Positions 1 through 8,458 of a DNA stretch of 43,178 bases are shown piece after piece (position 1 is the first letter of the stretch; every line of letters starts with the position of its first letter). The notes under the pieces were generated by a model. That model did no database searches, had not been told where the DNA came from, and was given only the letters and a program-made list of their open reading frames with translations. This DNA comes from Bacteroidota bacterium (GTDB lineage Bacteria; Bacteroidota; Bacteroidia; Flavobacteriales; Flavobacteriaceae). The stretch is from NCBI GenBank assembly GCA_022562895.1, contig JADFOK010000020.1, forward strand, positions 1 through 43,178, written 5' to 3'. The position numbers and the translations under genes are program-made.

Positions 1-660
1 ATAAGTCTCAAAAGTTCCGAGCCCTTCAATATCAACAAGCCAGTGATGATCAAACAGCAGTTCTGCCGGGATATCAATTCTCTTTCCCTCTTTTAAATAT
101 GCAGCAGGTGTTCTTGCAGCCATCAAAACTCCTTTGGGACTCCAAGAGAATTTATATCCAAAGGGATTCCTGTTATACTCAAATGAGGGAAGCCCTGCCC
201 CATAAGAAGTCAGGCTGACAATGCGGCCACCTTCATTTTTAATCTCGTCAATCATTCTTTTAGCCCCCATGTGGTCAATTCCCGGGTCTTCTCCAATTTC
301 ATTAAGAATGATTATGTTTTGCTCCTTTGCGTCTTTATCAAGCGCCAACATCTCGGGATTGAGATATGAAGTTGTTACCATGTTCTTCTTGTATTTTAAA
401 CATGCTTTTGCGACAGGTATGTGCTGAGTGGGTGGAAGCATACTTATCACGATATCTACATCATTTACAAGTTTATCAAGCAACGTGTCATCATCGGTGG
501 TCCAACTGATGGTTTTTGCATTTGATCTGTTGTTTATTATTTGTTCTGCTTTGGAAATTGTGCGGGTTGCCATTACTACATGATATTTACACTTATCAAG
601 AAAATAATCAGCCATTGGTTTTGTAACCATTCCAGCACCAAGAATCAATACTTTTTTCAT
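1..660 (-). CDS. Saccharopine dehydrogenase family protein (partial, C-terminus outside window)
   Basis: The leftward reading frame starts at ATG 660 and is still open at base 1, giving the first 220 residues of what is normally a protein of about 450. The N-terminus MKKVLILGAGMVTKPM is a Rossmann NAD(P)-binding glycine motif (GAGMV). Further on, MVTTSYLNPEM and NEIGEDPGIDHM match the Lys9-like saccharopine reductase/dehydrogenase family, which interconverts saccharopine and glutamate plus aminoadipate semialdehyde in lysine metabolism. No lysine gene partner is visible on the right, so the direction of the pathway cannot be read from context. The family call is firm. The exact reaction is inferred, because the C-terminal substrate domain lies outside. 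Confidence 0.85.
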   Translation of the reverse strand, partial: MKKVLILGAGMVTKPMADYFLDKCKYHVVMATRTISKAEQIINNRSNAKTISWTTDDDTLLDKLVNDVDIVISMLPPTQHIPVAKACLKYKKNMVTTSYLNPEMLALDKDAKEQNIIILNEIGEDPGIDHMGAKRMIDEIKNEGGRIVSLTSYGAGLPSFEYNRNPFGYKFSWSPKGVLMAARTPAAYLKEGKRIDIPAELLFDHHWLVDIEGLGTFETY

Positions 661-933
661 TTTATAAATCTGTAGTTTAGTTAATAATGACCCCCTAATG
701 TTAAGAATATTAAAAGTAAGCGATTTCGAAGCACAAATATTTTAAGTTATAAGGATGTTGAAATGGCTAAACTTTAATTCTACTAATATCATGCTTATTT
801 TTTTTATATTTTGTTTGGCGGTCATATTTTGGTATTTTTTCAAGAATTCTTCTTTTTCTCATCCCACCAATCTTATACTTTATGATTAATACTATTTAAA
901 GTTACTTTTTGCATATCTCACTGCTAACTTATA
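661..933. other. Intergenic region upstream of the saccharopine dehydrogenase gene
   Basis: This AT-rich stretch has no convincing reading frame. It must hold the leftward promoter of the saccharopine dehydrogenase gene, but I see no good TAnnTTTG box at a sensible distance. No repeats stand out. Confidence 0.4.
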
Positions 934-986
934 TAAAAAAACCTCCTCAACTTACACCGAACTATACCAATGTACTGGGGAGGTTT
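934..986 (-). terminator. Rho-independent-type terminator of the OmpA-family gene
   Basis: Read leftward, AAACCTCC (986-979) pairs with GGAGGTTT (946-939). The stem is directly followed by a run of T residues (plus-strand A at 934-940). The loop is long, about 32 nt. It lies 22 bases past the stop codon of the OmpA-family gene at 1008, so it most likely ends that transcript. Confidence 0.6.
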
Positions 987-1007
987 ATTAATATATGTTT
1001 CTATTAA

Positions 1008-1868
1008 CTAATTGATCTTAGGGTCTTTAAGCCCTTCTTCAATCATGGAATAGAATTGATCTAATTTTGGAAGTATCACAATACGAGTTCTTCTATTTTT
1101 AGCTCTTCCTTCAGTGGTTTCATTAGAAGCCTTTGGCATATATTCACCTCTACCACCCGCCGTCATCCTGGAAGGTAAAACACCAAAGTCATTTTGAAGA
1201 ATTCTTACAATAGTAGTAGCACGAAGTACACTTAGATCCCAATTGTCTTTTATACAGGCAGTATTAATAGCTTTTGAATCTGTATGTCCCTCAACTAAGA
1301 ATTCAAAATCCGGTTTGTTATTAACCACCATAGCAACTTTGCCAAGTACCTCTTTAGCTCTGGTTGTAACAGAAGTGCTTCCACTTTTAAATAAAAGTTT
1401 ATCTGAAATGCTTACGTAAACCACTCCTTTTTCAACATTTATCTCAATATCTGAATCGTCAAGATTTCCTAAAACACCTTTCAAACTTTGTACCAAGGCA
1501 AGGTTAACCGAATCTCGACGGGTAATTGCATCTCTTAATTTGTTAATAACAAGATCTTTTTCTCTCATGCTCTCAAGAGACATTTCAAGGTTTTCTGCTC
1601 CTTTTATGGTTAGATCTGTAAAGTCACCAATTTGTTTAATCAAATCACCATTGGTAGCATTTAGAGAGGCTACCTGAGTTTTTAAACCAATGTTTTCGGC
1701 TCTTAAACCAGATCTTTCTTCCAAACAGGAATTTAATTTAACGGTAGCCGTATTCAATAAATCCTGGGTTGTTTTTTGTCTTGCTTCAAGATCTGTAAAC
1801 TGCTTTTTTGAAACACAGGAAGTGAGTATCAAACCAAAGCAAGCAACTAGTAATAAAAGTTTTTTCAT
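1008..1868 (-). CDS. OmpA-family peptidoglycan-associated lipoprotein
   Basis: A 286-residue protein with a lipoprotein signal: a hydrophobic stretch ending LILTSC, with the lipid-modified cysteine at 18. Residues about 25-120 look helical and coiled-coil-like (many E, L and K repeats, ending in a helix with IRREKDL-type spacing). From about 155 to 270 there is an OmpA-like domain: LLFKSGS, the VEGHTDS motif and the NRRTRIVI end, which hold the Asp and Arg that bind the diaminopimelate of peptidoglycan. It is expected on the inner face of the outer membrane, tethering it to the wall. A leftward -7-like box TAATTTTG lies at 1901-1894, about 26 bases upstream of the start, without a clear -33 element. 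Confidence 0.9.
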   Translation of the reverse strand: MKKLLLLVACFGLILTSCVSKKQFTDLEARQKTTQDLLNTATVKLNSCLEERSGLRAENIGLKTQVASLNATNGDLIKQIGDFTDLTIKGAENLEMSLESMREKDLVINKLRDAITRRDSVNLALVQSLKGVLGNLDDSDIEINVEKGVVYVSISDKLLFKSGSTSVTTRAKEVLGKVAMVVNNKPDFEFLVEGHTDSKAINTACIKDNWDLSVLRATTIVRILQNDFGVLPSRMTAGGRGEYMPKASNETTEGRAKNRRTRIVILPKLDQFYSMIEEGLKDPKIN

Positions 1869-1939
1869 AATTAAGTGTAAATTTTTAGTTAATCAAAATT
1901 ATTAAAAGAATGTATAGTAAAAAAAGTATTAATATAATT

Positions 1940-2947
1940 TTAGTATAAATTAATTAAGTTTTTAAAAGTACGATTTTTTCTAATGAAATAATCCCACACA
2001 ATAGACTTTGTAGAATAATATTTTATTCTGGATGCATATTTTTTTCGTTTCTTTAAAAAAGTTGGAAACAACACAAAAAAACTATAATGTGCTTTTGCAA
2101 CAGCGATAAAATGCTTAGGTTTTCCCTGAAACAAAAACATAATAGCAGCCGCTCCATCTAACATAAAACGAATAAATAATAACCACCAAACCCTGTTACT
2201 TTTCACGTTTTTTAATATTACCAATAAGGTATTCCTGAAGTTATAAAACGTTTTCTCAGGATTCGCAGAAGCCAAAGTTGCCCCACCCACATGGTACACC
2301 GTAGCGCTTCCAATATAGTTAACATTACCACCCTGGGATTGTAATCGCCAACAAAGATCTATTTCTTCTTGGTGTGTAAATAAATCTTCATCAAATCCAC
2401 CGACTTTCCAAAAAGCTTTGCTTTTAACAAAAAGACAAGCTCCGGTTGCCCAAAATATTTTTTTGGTGTCGTTGTATTGCCCGATGTCCTCTTCCACAGT
2501 ATTGAAGATCCGACCCCGGCAATAAGGATAGCCGAGTTTGTCTATAAAACCCCCGGCAGCACCGGCATATTCAAAATATGCTCTGTTGTTATAATCCAGA
2601 ATTTTTGGTTGTGCCGCCACTAGCGTTTTATCTTTTTTAAATTCTGAAATAATAGGAGTGAGCCAATTGCGTGTAACTTCAACGTCACTGTTAAGCAAAA
2701 CGAAAATATCTTCGGAATTTGTTTTCAAAGCATCATTATACCCCTTGGCGTAACCTCCGTTACTTCTATTCTGAATAATTTCTATACTCGGAAAGTTTTC
2801 TTTTATATAGGCTACAGAATCATCGGTTGAAGCATTATCGACAACATAAATAGTAGCCTGGGTTGAGGAATATCTTACCACTGAAGGTAAAAATTGTTCA
2901 AGCAATTGTCTTCCGTTCCAATTGAGTATTACAACAGCTACGTTCAT
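1940..2947 (-). CDS. Family 2 glycosyltransferase
   Basis: A 335-residue GT-A fold enzyme. The N-terminus VVILNWNG and VVDNASTDDS (Asp37) bind the nucleotide-sugar, and LNSDVEV (around Asp88) supplies the metal-binding acidic motif. CWRLQSQGG near residue 200 corresponds to the usual acceptor-site region of GT2 rhamnosyltransferase-like enzymes. A hydrophobic segment near 253-275 (WWLLFIRFMLDGAAAIMFLF) suggests membrane attachment. It would add a sugar to a surface polysaccharide or lipid-linked glycan, but the donor and acceptor cannot be told. It stands alone, with no polysaccharide cluster around it. The next leftward gene starts 71 bases on. Confidence 0.9.
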   Translation of the reverse strand: MNVAVVILNWNGRQLLEQFLPSVVRYSSTQATIYVVDNASTDDSVAYIKENFPSIEIIQNRSNGGYAKGYNDALKTNSEDIFVLLNSDVEVTRNWLTPIISEFKKDKTLVAAQPKILDYNNRAYFEYAGAAGGFIDKLGYPYCRGRIFNTVEEDIGQYNDTKKIFWATGACLFVKSKAFWKVGGFDEDLFTHQEEIDLCWRLQSQGGNVNYIGSATVYHVGGATLASANPEKTFYNFRNTLLVILKNVKSNRVWWLLFIRFMLDGAAAIMFLFQGKPKHFIAVAKAHYSFFVLFPTFLKKRKKYASRIKYYSTKSIVWDYFIRKNRTFKNLINLY

Positions 2948-2994
2948 GGGTGCAAAGTAAACTTTATTTTTCTTTCGCCAAGACTATTCACAGT

Positions 2995-3453
2995 TCACAC
3001 TTCTCTTTTTACCGAATACACAGGAATTTCTTTCAGGAATATATACTTCTCCTTTTCATAATCCATTTTACAATAATAATGGTCTAAGCCGTTGGAAACA
3101 AATAAATAATCGGAATGTAAAACAAAATTATACCGTGCAATTTGGTCAAAAACCCTTTGGCTGATCGCTATAGTTGGAGCTTTGCATTCCACAATAATAT
3201 GTATGCTACCGTTGGGGTTGAAAACTACAATATCATAACGCTTGTTTGTGTTGAGGAGTTTTATTTGTTTTTCAACATTAATATGGGAGAGAGGATATTT
3301 TTTTTCGGAAACTAAAAATTGAAGAATATGTTGTCGTACCCATTCTTCAGAAGTAAGTACCACGAATTTTTTTCGGATGATATCAAAAATCAACGTTTTA
3401 TTTTCGTTACTTTTGAATCTGAATTCGTAATTCGAAAAGTTGAGTTTCAACAT
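2995..3453 (-). CDS. Solitary type I restriction enzyme HsdR N-terminal-domain protein
   Basis: A 152-residue protein that consists of little more than a PD-(D/E)xK nuclease-like fold. YDIVVFNPNG is followed by IIVECKAP, giving the Asp ... Glu-x-Lys arrangement, and then QRVFDQIARYN, with the Gln helix typical of the HsdR N-terminal family. There is no helicase domain and no HsdM or HsdS nearby, so this is not a restriction system. Bacteroidota genomes commonly carry this short protein next to holA, as here: its start is 118 bases from that of the divergent holA. The function is unknown. A role in DNA processing is inferred from fold and neighbour only. Confidence 0.8.
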   Translation of the reverse strand: MLKLNFSNYEFRFKSNENKTLIFDIIRKKFVVLTSEEWVRQHILQFLVSEKKYPLSHINVEKQIKLLNTNKRYDIVVFNPNGSIHIIVECKAPTIAISQRVFDQIARYNFVLHSDYLFVSNGLDHYYCKMDYEKEKYIFLKEIPVYSVKREV

Positions 3454-3571
3454 AAAACAAAGTAACAGAATCCAAAGGGATATTTAAAAATATTCCAATA
3501 CTAATATTTATTTTCCACTCAGGCGTAGTTGAGAGATGACAAGAATGTTTTCCAATAAGTTAAGATAAACC

Positions 3572-4576
3572 GTGTCCTTAGACAAAGCAAAAAACATCGT
3601 AGCAAGTATAAAAAATGGAGACATAAAGCCCATTTACTTTTTAATGGGCGAAGAAGCATATTATATTGATGCAATTGCAAAGTATATCGGAAAAACAATT
3701 TTAACAGAGGAAGAAAAGGGATTTAACCAGATTGTTTTGTATGGCAGGGATGTTAAAATTGAAGATATAGTAAGCACAGCAAAACGATTTCCGATGATGG
3801 CAGAACGACAAGTTGTTATCGTAAAAGAAGCACAAGATCTTTCCAGGACTATTGAAGACCTAATTTCGTATGTTGAAAACCCCCAACCCTCCACAGTACT
3901 TGTAATTTGTTATAAATACAAAACACTGGATAGACGCAAGAAATTATATAAAGAAATTAGTAAAAAAGGGGTCTTATTTGAAAGTAAGAAATTATATGAC
4001 GATCAAGTGCCGGATTGGATTCGACGTGTACTAGTCACTCGTGGTTATACCATAACTCCGAAAGCAGCACAAATGCTTGTGGAATTTTTGGGTAATGATT
4101 TGGGGAAAGTAAATAATGAACTTGAAAAATTACAGCTTATTATCAAACCCGGAGAGCAAATTACACCAGACATAGTTGAAGAAAATATTGGAATAAGCAA
4201 AGACTATAACAACTTCGAATTGCATAATGCCATTAGTAAAAGAGATGTGAAAAAGGCCTATAGTATTATTCAGTATTTTTCACACAATCCTAAAATCCAC
4301 CCTATAGTATTGACAGTTGCTTTACTATTTAGTTTCTTTTCTAAAGTGCTTAAATATCATGCACTAAGTAATAAATCACTGGCGTCTAAAGTATTGGGTG
4401 TAAATCCATATTTTGTAAAAGACTATGAAACTGCGGCACAAAATTATACGATGAAAAAGATTAGTGGTATTATAACTTCCATTCGCGAGATCGATATGAA
4501 AAGCAAGGGAGTAGGGGCTGCTAACCTACCTCATGGAGACCTTTTAAAGGAACTACTTATTAAAGTATTTGACTAA
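3572..4576 (+). CDS. holA: DNA polymerase III subunit delta
   Basis: A 334-residue protein matching the clamp-loader delta subunit, which opens the beta sliding clamp during replication. The N-terminal third contains PIYFLMGEEAYYID, the usual opening of HolA, then a Walker-like AAA+ fold without a working ATP site. The region from about 145 to 210 (RVLVTRGYTITPKAAQ, FLGNDLGKVNNELEKL) is the characteristic lid and domain III. The start used here is GTG at 3572. No ATG fits the start of the conserved N-terminus, and SLDKAKNI follows directly. It is transcribed alone and divergently from the HsdR-N-like gene. Confidence 0.93.
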   Translation: MSLDKAKNIVASIKNGDIKPIYFLMGEEAYYIDAIAKYIGKTILTEEEKGFNQIVLYGRDVKIEDIVSTAKRFPMMAERQVVIVKEAQDLSRTIEDLISYVENPQPSTVLVICYKYKTLDRRKKLYKEISKKGVLFESKKLYDDQVPDWIRRVLVTRGYTITPKAAQMLVEFLGNDLGKVNNELEKLQLIIKPGEQITPDIVEENIGISKDYNNFELHNAISKRDVKKAYSIIQYFSHNPKIHPIVLTVALLFSFFSKVLKYHALSNKSLASKVLGVNPYFVKDYETAAQNYTMKKISGIITSIREIDMKSKGVGAANLPHGDLLKELLIKVFD

Positions 4577-4664
4577 TTAATTCCGATCTAAAAAATACTG
4601 TTAGAGGTATTCATAATTCATTTATTAAATTGAATCGATAAAAAATAAAAACAATTATTAAATG

Positions 4665-4672
4665 TATTTTTG
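4665..4672 (+). promoter_or_regulatory. Probable -7 box of the menA cluster
   Basis: TATTTTTG matches the Bacteroidota -7 consensus TAnnTTTG and lies 18 bases before the menA start codon. A TTG exists at 4630-4632, but its spacing is too long for the usual -33 element, so only the -7 part is supported. Confidence 0.4.
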
Positions 4673-4690
4673 TGAGAGTAATTCTACCCT

Positions 4691-5650
4691 ATGAGTAAAT
4701 TTAAAGCTTGGATTTCAGCTGCACGATTACGAACACTTCCACTTTCCGTATCGGGTATAATTGTTGGAGCTTCCCTGGGAAATAGACAGCAAATACTTGA
4801 GTTGACAGAATATTCGGAATCAAAATACGACGGACTTATAAGTTTTGTAAATCATGGTGTATGGGGGCTATCCTTGTTTTGGCTGGCAATTCTTACAACC
4901 ATAGGCTTTCAGGTGCTATCTAATTTCGCGAATGATTACGGAGATGGCCTAAAGGGAACCGATGATAAAAGAGAAGGAGAAAAACGTTTAATTGCTTCGG
5001 GAATTATTTTACCAAAACAGATGAAACATGCTATGGTACTTACAACAGTAATTACTTTAGGGGTAGCCATAGCACTAATTTATAAAGCATTTGGAAGAGA
5101 GGATATTATGCTTTCCCTATTGTTTTTTAGTTTAGGTGTGGCTTCAGTTGTAGCTGCTATTAAATATACTGTGGGTAAAAATGCCTATGGTTATTCTGGA
5201 TTAGGCGATGTTTTTGTATTTCTTTTCTTTGGTGTAATAAGTGTGTTGGGATCTTACTTTATATTCACACACAACATTCAATGGGAACTAATTCTTCCTG
5301 CAACTTGCATAGGCTTATTGAGTATGGCTGTACTTAATTTAAATAATATGCGCGATTTTGAAAATGACGCCAGGCATAATAAACGTACCATGGTTGTGAA
5401 GATTGGCATGAAAAAAGCTAAAATATATCATTATTCATTGCTAATTATAGCTATGTTATCTGCCTTTATATATACTCTTTTACATTATCGTTCGCCTGAA
5501 CAGTTTATTTATAGCATTGCTTTTATTCCTTTATTACTTAATATGAAAGCTGTATATTACAATAAAGAACCAAGGCTTATGGATTCCGAATTAAAAAAGG
5601 TGGCATTAAGCACATTTTTATTTGCTATACTATTTAGCTTGTTGCATTAG
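4691..5650 (+). CDS. menA: 1,4-dihydroxy-2-naphthoate polyprenyltransferase
   Basis: A 319-residue UbiA-superfamily integral membrane prenyltransferase that attaches the polyprenyl tail to dihydroxynaphthoate, making demethylmenaquinone. It opens with WISAARLRTLPLS, the classic MenA N-terminus. The first Asp-rich motif is NDYGDGLKGTD (residues 81-91) and the second is NMRDFENDARHNKRT near 220-235. Both bind the Mg-diphosphate of the prenyl donor. Around eight to nine hydrophobic segments are visible. It heads a rightward run of menaquinone and accessory genes, with menC and menE in the same run. Confidence 0.94.
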   Translation: MSKFKAWISAARLRTLPLSVSGIIVGASLGNRQQILELTEYSESKYDGLISFVNHGVWGLSLFWLAILTTIGFQVLSNFANDYGDGLKGTDDKREGEKRLIASGIILPKQMKHAMVLTTVITLGVAIALIYKAFGREDIMLSLLFFSLGVASVVAAIKYTVGKNAYGYSGLGDVFVFLFFGVISVLGSYFIFTHNIQWELILPATCIGLLSMAVLNLNNMRDFENDARHNKRTMVVKIGMKKAKIYHYSLLIIAMLSAFIYTLLHYRSPEQFIYSIAFIPLLLNMKAVYYNKEPRLMDSELKKVALSTFLFAILFSLLH

Positions 5651-5670
5651 AAGAATTAATTAATAAAATC

Positions 5671-6351
5671 ATGAAGATCACATTTTACGGACAAAATACA
5701 TTGGCCATAGAAGTTTCCGGAAAGTATATTGTTATTGACCCATTTATTTCAGGGAACCCTTTATCAAAGGATAAGGTTGATGTTAACTCACTTAAAGCTG
5801 ATTATATTCTCCTTACACATGCCCATGAGGATCATATATTAGATGCAGAAACTTTAGCAAAAAACACGAATGCAACTATTGTGAGTAATTATGAAATAGC
5901 GATGCATTTCCAAGACAAGGGATTTAATGTTCACCCTATGAATCATGGGGGGAATTGGAAATTTGATTTTGGAAATGTCAAGTATGTAAATGCAATTCAC
6001 ACCAGCTCATTTCCCGATGGAAGCAACGGAGGTCAACCCGGAGGATTTGTTATTGAAGGTGAGCATAAGAACATTTACATAGCCGGAGATACAGCATTAA
6101 CTATGGATATGAAATTAATACCAATGATTACAAAACTAGATTTGGCTATTTTACCCATCGGTGATAATTTTACAATGGGGATTGAGGACGCAATAATTGC
6201 CAGTGATTTTGTGGAATGCGATAAGGTTTTAGGGGTACATTACGATACCTTTGGTTACATTGAAATTGATCATGAGGTAGCTAAGAAAAAATTCTATGAT
6301 GCCGGGAAAGATCTAATGCTTCTAGAAATTGGGGAATCAATAGAATTATAA
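5671..6351 (+). CDS. UPF0173-type metal-dependent hydrolase (metallo-beta-lactamase fold)
   Basis: A 226-residue protein, the usual length for the UPF0173 family. LLTHAHEDHILD near residues 49-60 is the HxHxDH zinc motif. Further ligands are in NAIHTSSFPDG, YIAGDTAL (Asp) and GVHYDTFGY (His). The substrate is unknown for this family. It lies 20 bases after menA and 43 before menC. A metal-dependent hydrolase between menA and menC is a common arrangement in Flavobacteriaceae, which suggests a menaquinone-linked or hitch-hiking housekeeping role. That is inference. Confidence 0.88.
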   Translation: MKITFYGQNTLAIEVSGKYIVIDPFISGNPLSKDKVDVNSLKADYILLTHAHEDHILDAETLAKNTNATIVSNYEIAMHFQDKGFNVHPMNHGGNWKFDFGNVKYVNAIHTSSFPDGSNGGQPGGFVIEGEHKNIYIAGDTALTMDMKLIPMITKLDLAILPIGDNFTMGIEDAIIASDFVECDKVLGVHYDTFGYIEIDHEVAKKKFYDAGKDLMLLEIGESIEL

Positions 6352-6364
6352 ATTAAAATATTTT

Positions 6365-6383
6365 CCTGAGCACAGTCGAGGGG
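6365..6383. repeat. REP-like short element (CCTGAGCACAGTCGAGGGG)
   Basis: This 19-base element resembles the CCTGAGCGCAGTCGAAGGG-type word that is scattered between genes in many Flavobacteriaceae, as recalled rather than searched. It sits in the 43-base gap before menC, 12 bases ahead of its start codon. I found only one clear copy in this window. Confidence 0.4.
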
Positions 6384-6394
6384 CCTTGTTATAA

Positions 6395-7462
6395 ATGCTA
6401 AAAGCAAACTTCCAAAAATATATTTTAAACTTCAAACGTCCCGGCAGCACTTCACGTGGTGTTCTGCATACCAAAGAAACATGGTTTATTACCCTTAAAG
6501 ATGCTGAGAACTGGGGCATAGGAGAATGTGGGCTTTTCCGTGGATTAAGCATAGATGATCGAAAAGATTATGATAAAAAACTTGCCTGGGTTTGTGATAA
6601 TATCCATTTAGGAGAATCAAAACTATACCATGATTTGATCGAATTTCCTTCTATACAATTTGGTGTTGAAATGGTTTTTAGATCTTTTAATTCTGAAGAT
6701 CCATTTAAATTATTTCCGTCAGAATTTACTAATGGAGAAAAGGTGATTCCTATTAATGGATTGGTTTGGATGGGCGATAAAGCATTTATGAAGCAGCAAA
6801 TCACCGAAAAGTTAAAACAAGGATTCCGATGTATTAAGATGAAGATCGGTGCAATTGATTTCAATTCAGAAATAGATTTACTTCAGTCGATCCGGAATGA
6901 GTTTTCTGTTTCAGATTTAGAATTACGAGTAGATGCTAACGGCGCATTTTCCCCTTCAGAAGCATTAGAGAAATTAAAAATTATTTCAGAATTAAAAATA
7001 CATTCCATCGAACAGCCTATCAAACAAGGACAGTGGGATGAAATGGCACGTCTTTGTGAAGAAACTCCTTTATCTATTGCCTTAGACGAAGAATTGATAG
7101 GTATATTTTCTTCTGAAAAAAAGAAACAAATGCTAAATACCATCAATCCTCAATACATTATTTTAAAACCTAGCTTGATTGGAGGTTTCCGGGGAAGTGA
7201 CTCCTGGATTTCTCTTGCAGAAAAAAAGAAGATAGGATGGTGGATTACTTCGGCTCTGGAAAGTAATATTGGATTAAATGCAATTTCGCAATATACCTTC
7301 TCAAAAAATAGTAAATTGCCACAAGGCTTAGGTACAGGAAGTTTATTTACCAACAATGTTCCCTCTCCGTTAGAAGTATGTAACGGAAGTTTAAATTTTA
7401 ATACAAATAGCAAATGGGATTTAAATATACTTGATCTAAAATCTAATTCCGATTCTATTTGA
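6395..7462 (+). CDS. menC: o-Succinylbenzoate synthase
   Basis: A 355-residue enolase-superfamily enzyme that dehydrates SHCHC to o-succinylbenzoate in menaquinone synthesis. All catalytic positions are visible: KMK (Lys148, Lys150), the three metal ligands in RVDANG (Asp180), IEQP (Glu206) and ALDEE (Asp231), and LKPS (Lys258). The N-terminal capping domain contains TSRGVLHTKETWFI and WGIGECGLFRGLS, the usual opening of Bacteroidota MenC or dipeptide-epimerase-like proteins. Its place between menA and menE favours MenC over the epimerase activity known in this superfamily. Confidence 0.92.
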   Translation: MLKANFQKYILNFKRPGSTSRGVLHTKETWFITLKDAENWGIGECGLFRGLSIDDRKDYDKKLAWVCDNIHLGESKLYHDLIEFPSIQFGVEMVFRSFNSEDPFKLFPSEFTNGEKVIPINGLVWMGDKAFMKQQITEKLKQGFRCIKMKIGAIDFNSEIDLLQSIRNEFSVSDLELRVDANGAFSPSEALEKLKIISELKIHSIEQPIKQGQWDEMARLCEETPLSIALDEELIGIFSSEKKKQMLNTINPQYIILKPSLIGGFRGSDSWISLAEKKKIGWWITSALESNIGLNAISQYTFSKNSKLPQGLGTGSLFTNNVPSPLEVCNGSLNFNTNSKWDLNILDLKSNSDSI

Positions 7463-7495
7463 TCTATTAGCGAATTATCTTAATATAAATTATCT

Positions 7496-8458
7496 ATGTA
7501 CATAACACAAGCGTTTAAATGGAAGCATGAATGGTGGCGTTATCTAATTGGTGTCATACTTATTTTTATAGTAGGTTGGCAATTGATTGGTGTCATGCCT
7601 ATAATGATTGTTTCATTTCTTAGAGCTGAAAACCTAACTGAGTTTATGGATTCAGGCCTAACAAATTTTGCTTCCTTATATCCTGCAAAAAGTAACCTTT
7701 ATTTGTTTTTAATATTATCTACTTTTTTAGGCGGTCTTATTGGTTTAATAATTACAGTTAAATTCATACACCAGCAATCTCTTCGACAGCTTACTACATC
7801 GAGAAAAAAAATAGATTGGGGAAGAATTTTCTTTGGTTTTATTATTATTGCAGTGATTACAATTGTATTTACATTATTAGACTATAAATCAAATCCAGAG
7901 AGTTATGAATTGCAGTTTGAAGCGATACCCTTTTTAATTATGGCCCTTATTTCTGTGGTCTTTATTCCACTTCAGACAAGCTTTGAAGAATACTTTTTTC
8001 GCGGTTATTTAATGCAAGGAATAGGAATCTTAGTTCGAAATAAATGGACTCCTTTAATCATTACATCTGTTATATTTGGTGGCCTTCATATCTTTAATCC
8101 TGAAGTTGATAAAATTGGGAATATCATTATGATCTACTACATAGGCACTGGATTTTTCTTAGGAATTATTACACTAATGGACGATGGATTAGAGCTGGCA
8201 TTAGGATTTCATGCAGCCACTAATCTTGTTGGAGCATTATTGGTAACAGCCGATTGGACGGTATTTCAAACTAACTCTATATTAAAAGATATTTCTGAAC
8301 CGGGAGCAGGAGTGGATGTGTTGATTCCTGTCGTAGTTTTATATCCTATATTAATAGGCATCATGGCCTGGCGTTATAAATGGAAGAATTGGGGAGAGAA
8401 ACTTTTCGGAAAGGTAATTCCACCTCCTGAAACGGTCACGATTGAAGAAAACTTTTAA
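7496..8458 (+). CDS. CPBP-family intramembrane metalloprotease (Abi/CAAX-like)
   Basis: A 320-residue protein with about eight hydrophobic segments. The three conserved motifs of CPBP (Rce1/Abi) glutamic-type intramembrane endopeptidases are present: FEEYFFRG (Glu164, Glu165, Arg169), FGGLH (His198) and HAATN (His239, Asn243). It follows menC by 33 bases and abuts menE with no gap, so it belongs to the men transcript. Members are linked to CAAX-like processing, bacteriocin self-immunity or membrane protein turnover. The substrate here is unknown. CPBP genes sit in this spot in other Flavobacteriaceae too, so a specific link to quinone synthesis should not be assumed. Confidence 0.9.
   Translation: MYITQAFKWKHEWWRYLIGVILIFIVGWQLIGVMPIMIVSFLRAENLTEFMDSGLTNFASLYPAKSNLYLFLILSTFLGGLIGLIITVKFIHQQSLRQLTTSRKKIDWGRIFFGFIIIAVITIVFTLLDYKSNPESYELQFEAIPFLIMALISVVFIPLQTSFEEYFFRGYLMQGIGILVRNKWTPLIITSVIFGGLHIFNPEVDKIGNIIMIYYIGTGFFLGIITLMDDGLELALGFHAATNLVGALLVTADWTVFQTNSILKDISEPGAGVDVLIPVVVLYPILIGIMAWRYKWKNWGEKLFGKVIPPPETVTIEENF

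Noticed and set aside
2995..3453. Type I restriction-modification system
   Set aside because: Only the N-terminal nuclease-like domain is present, and no helicase, methylase or specificity gene is nearby.
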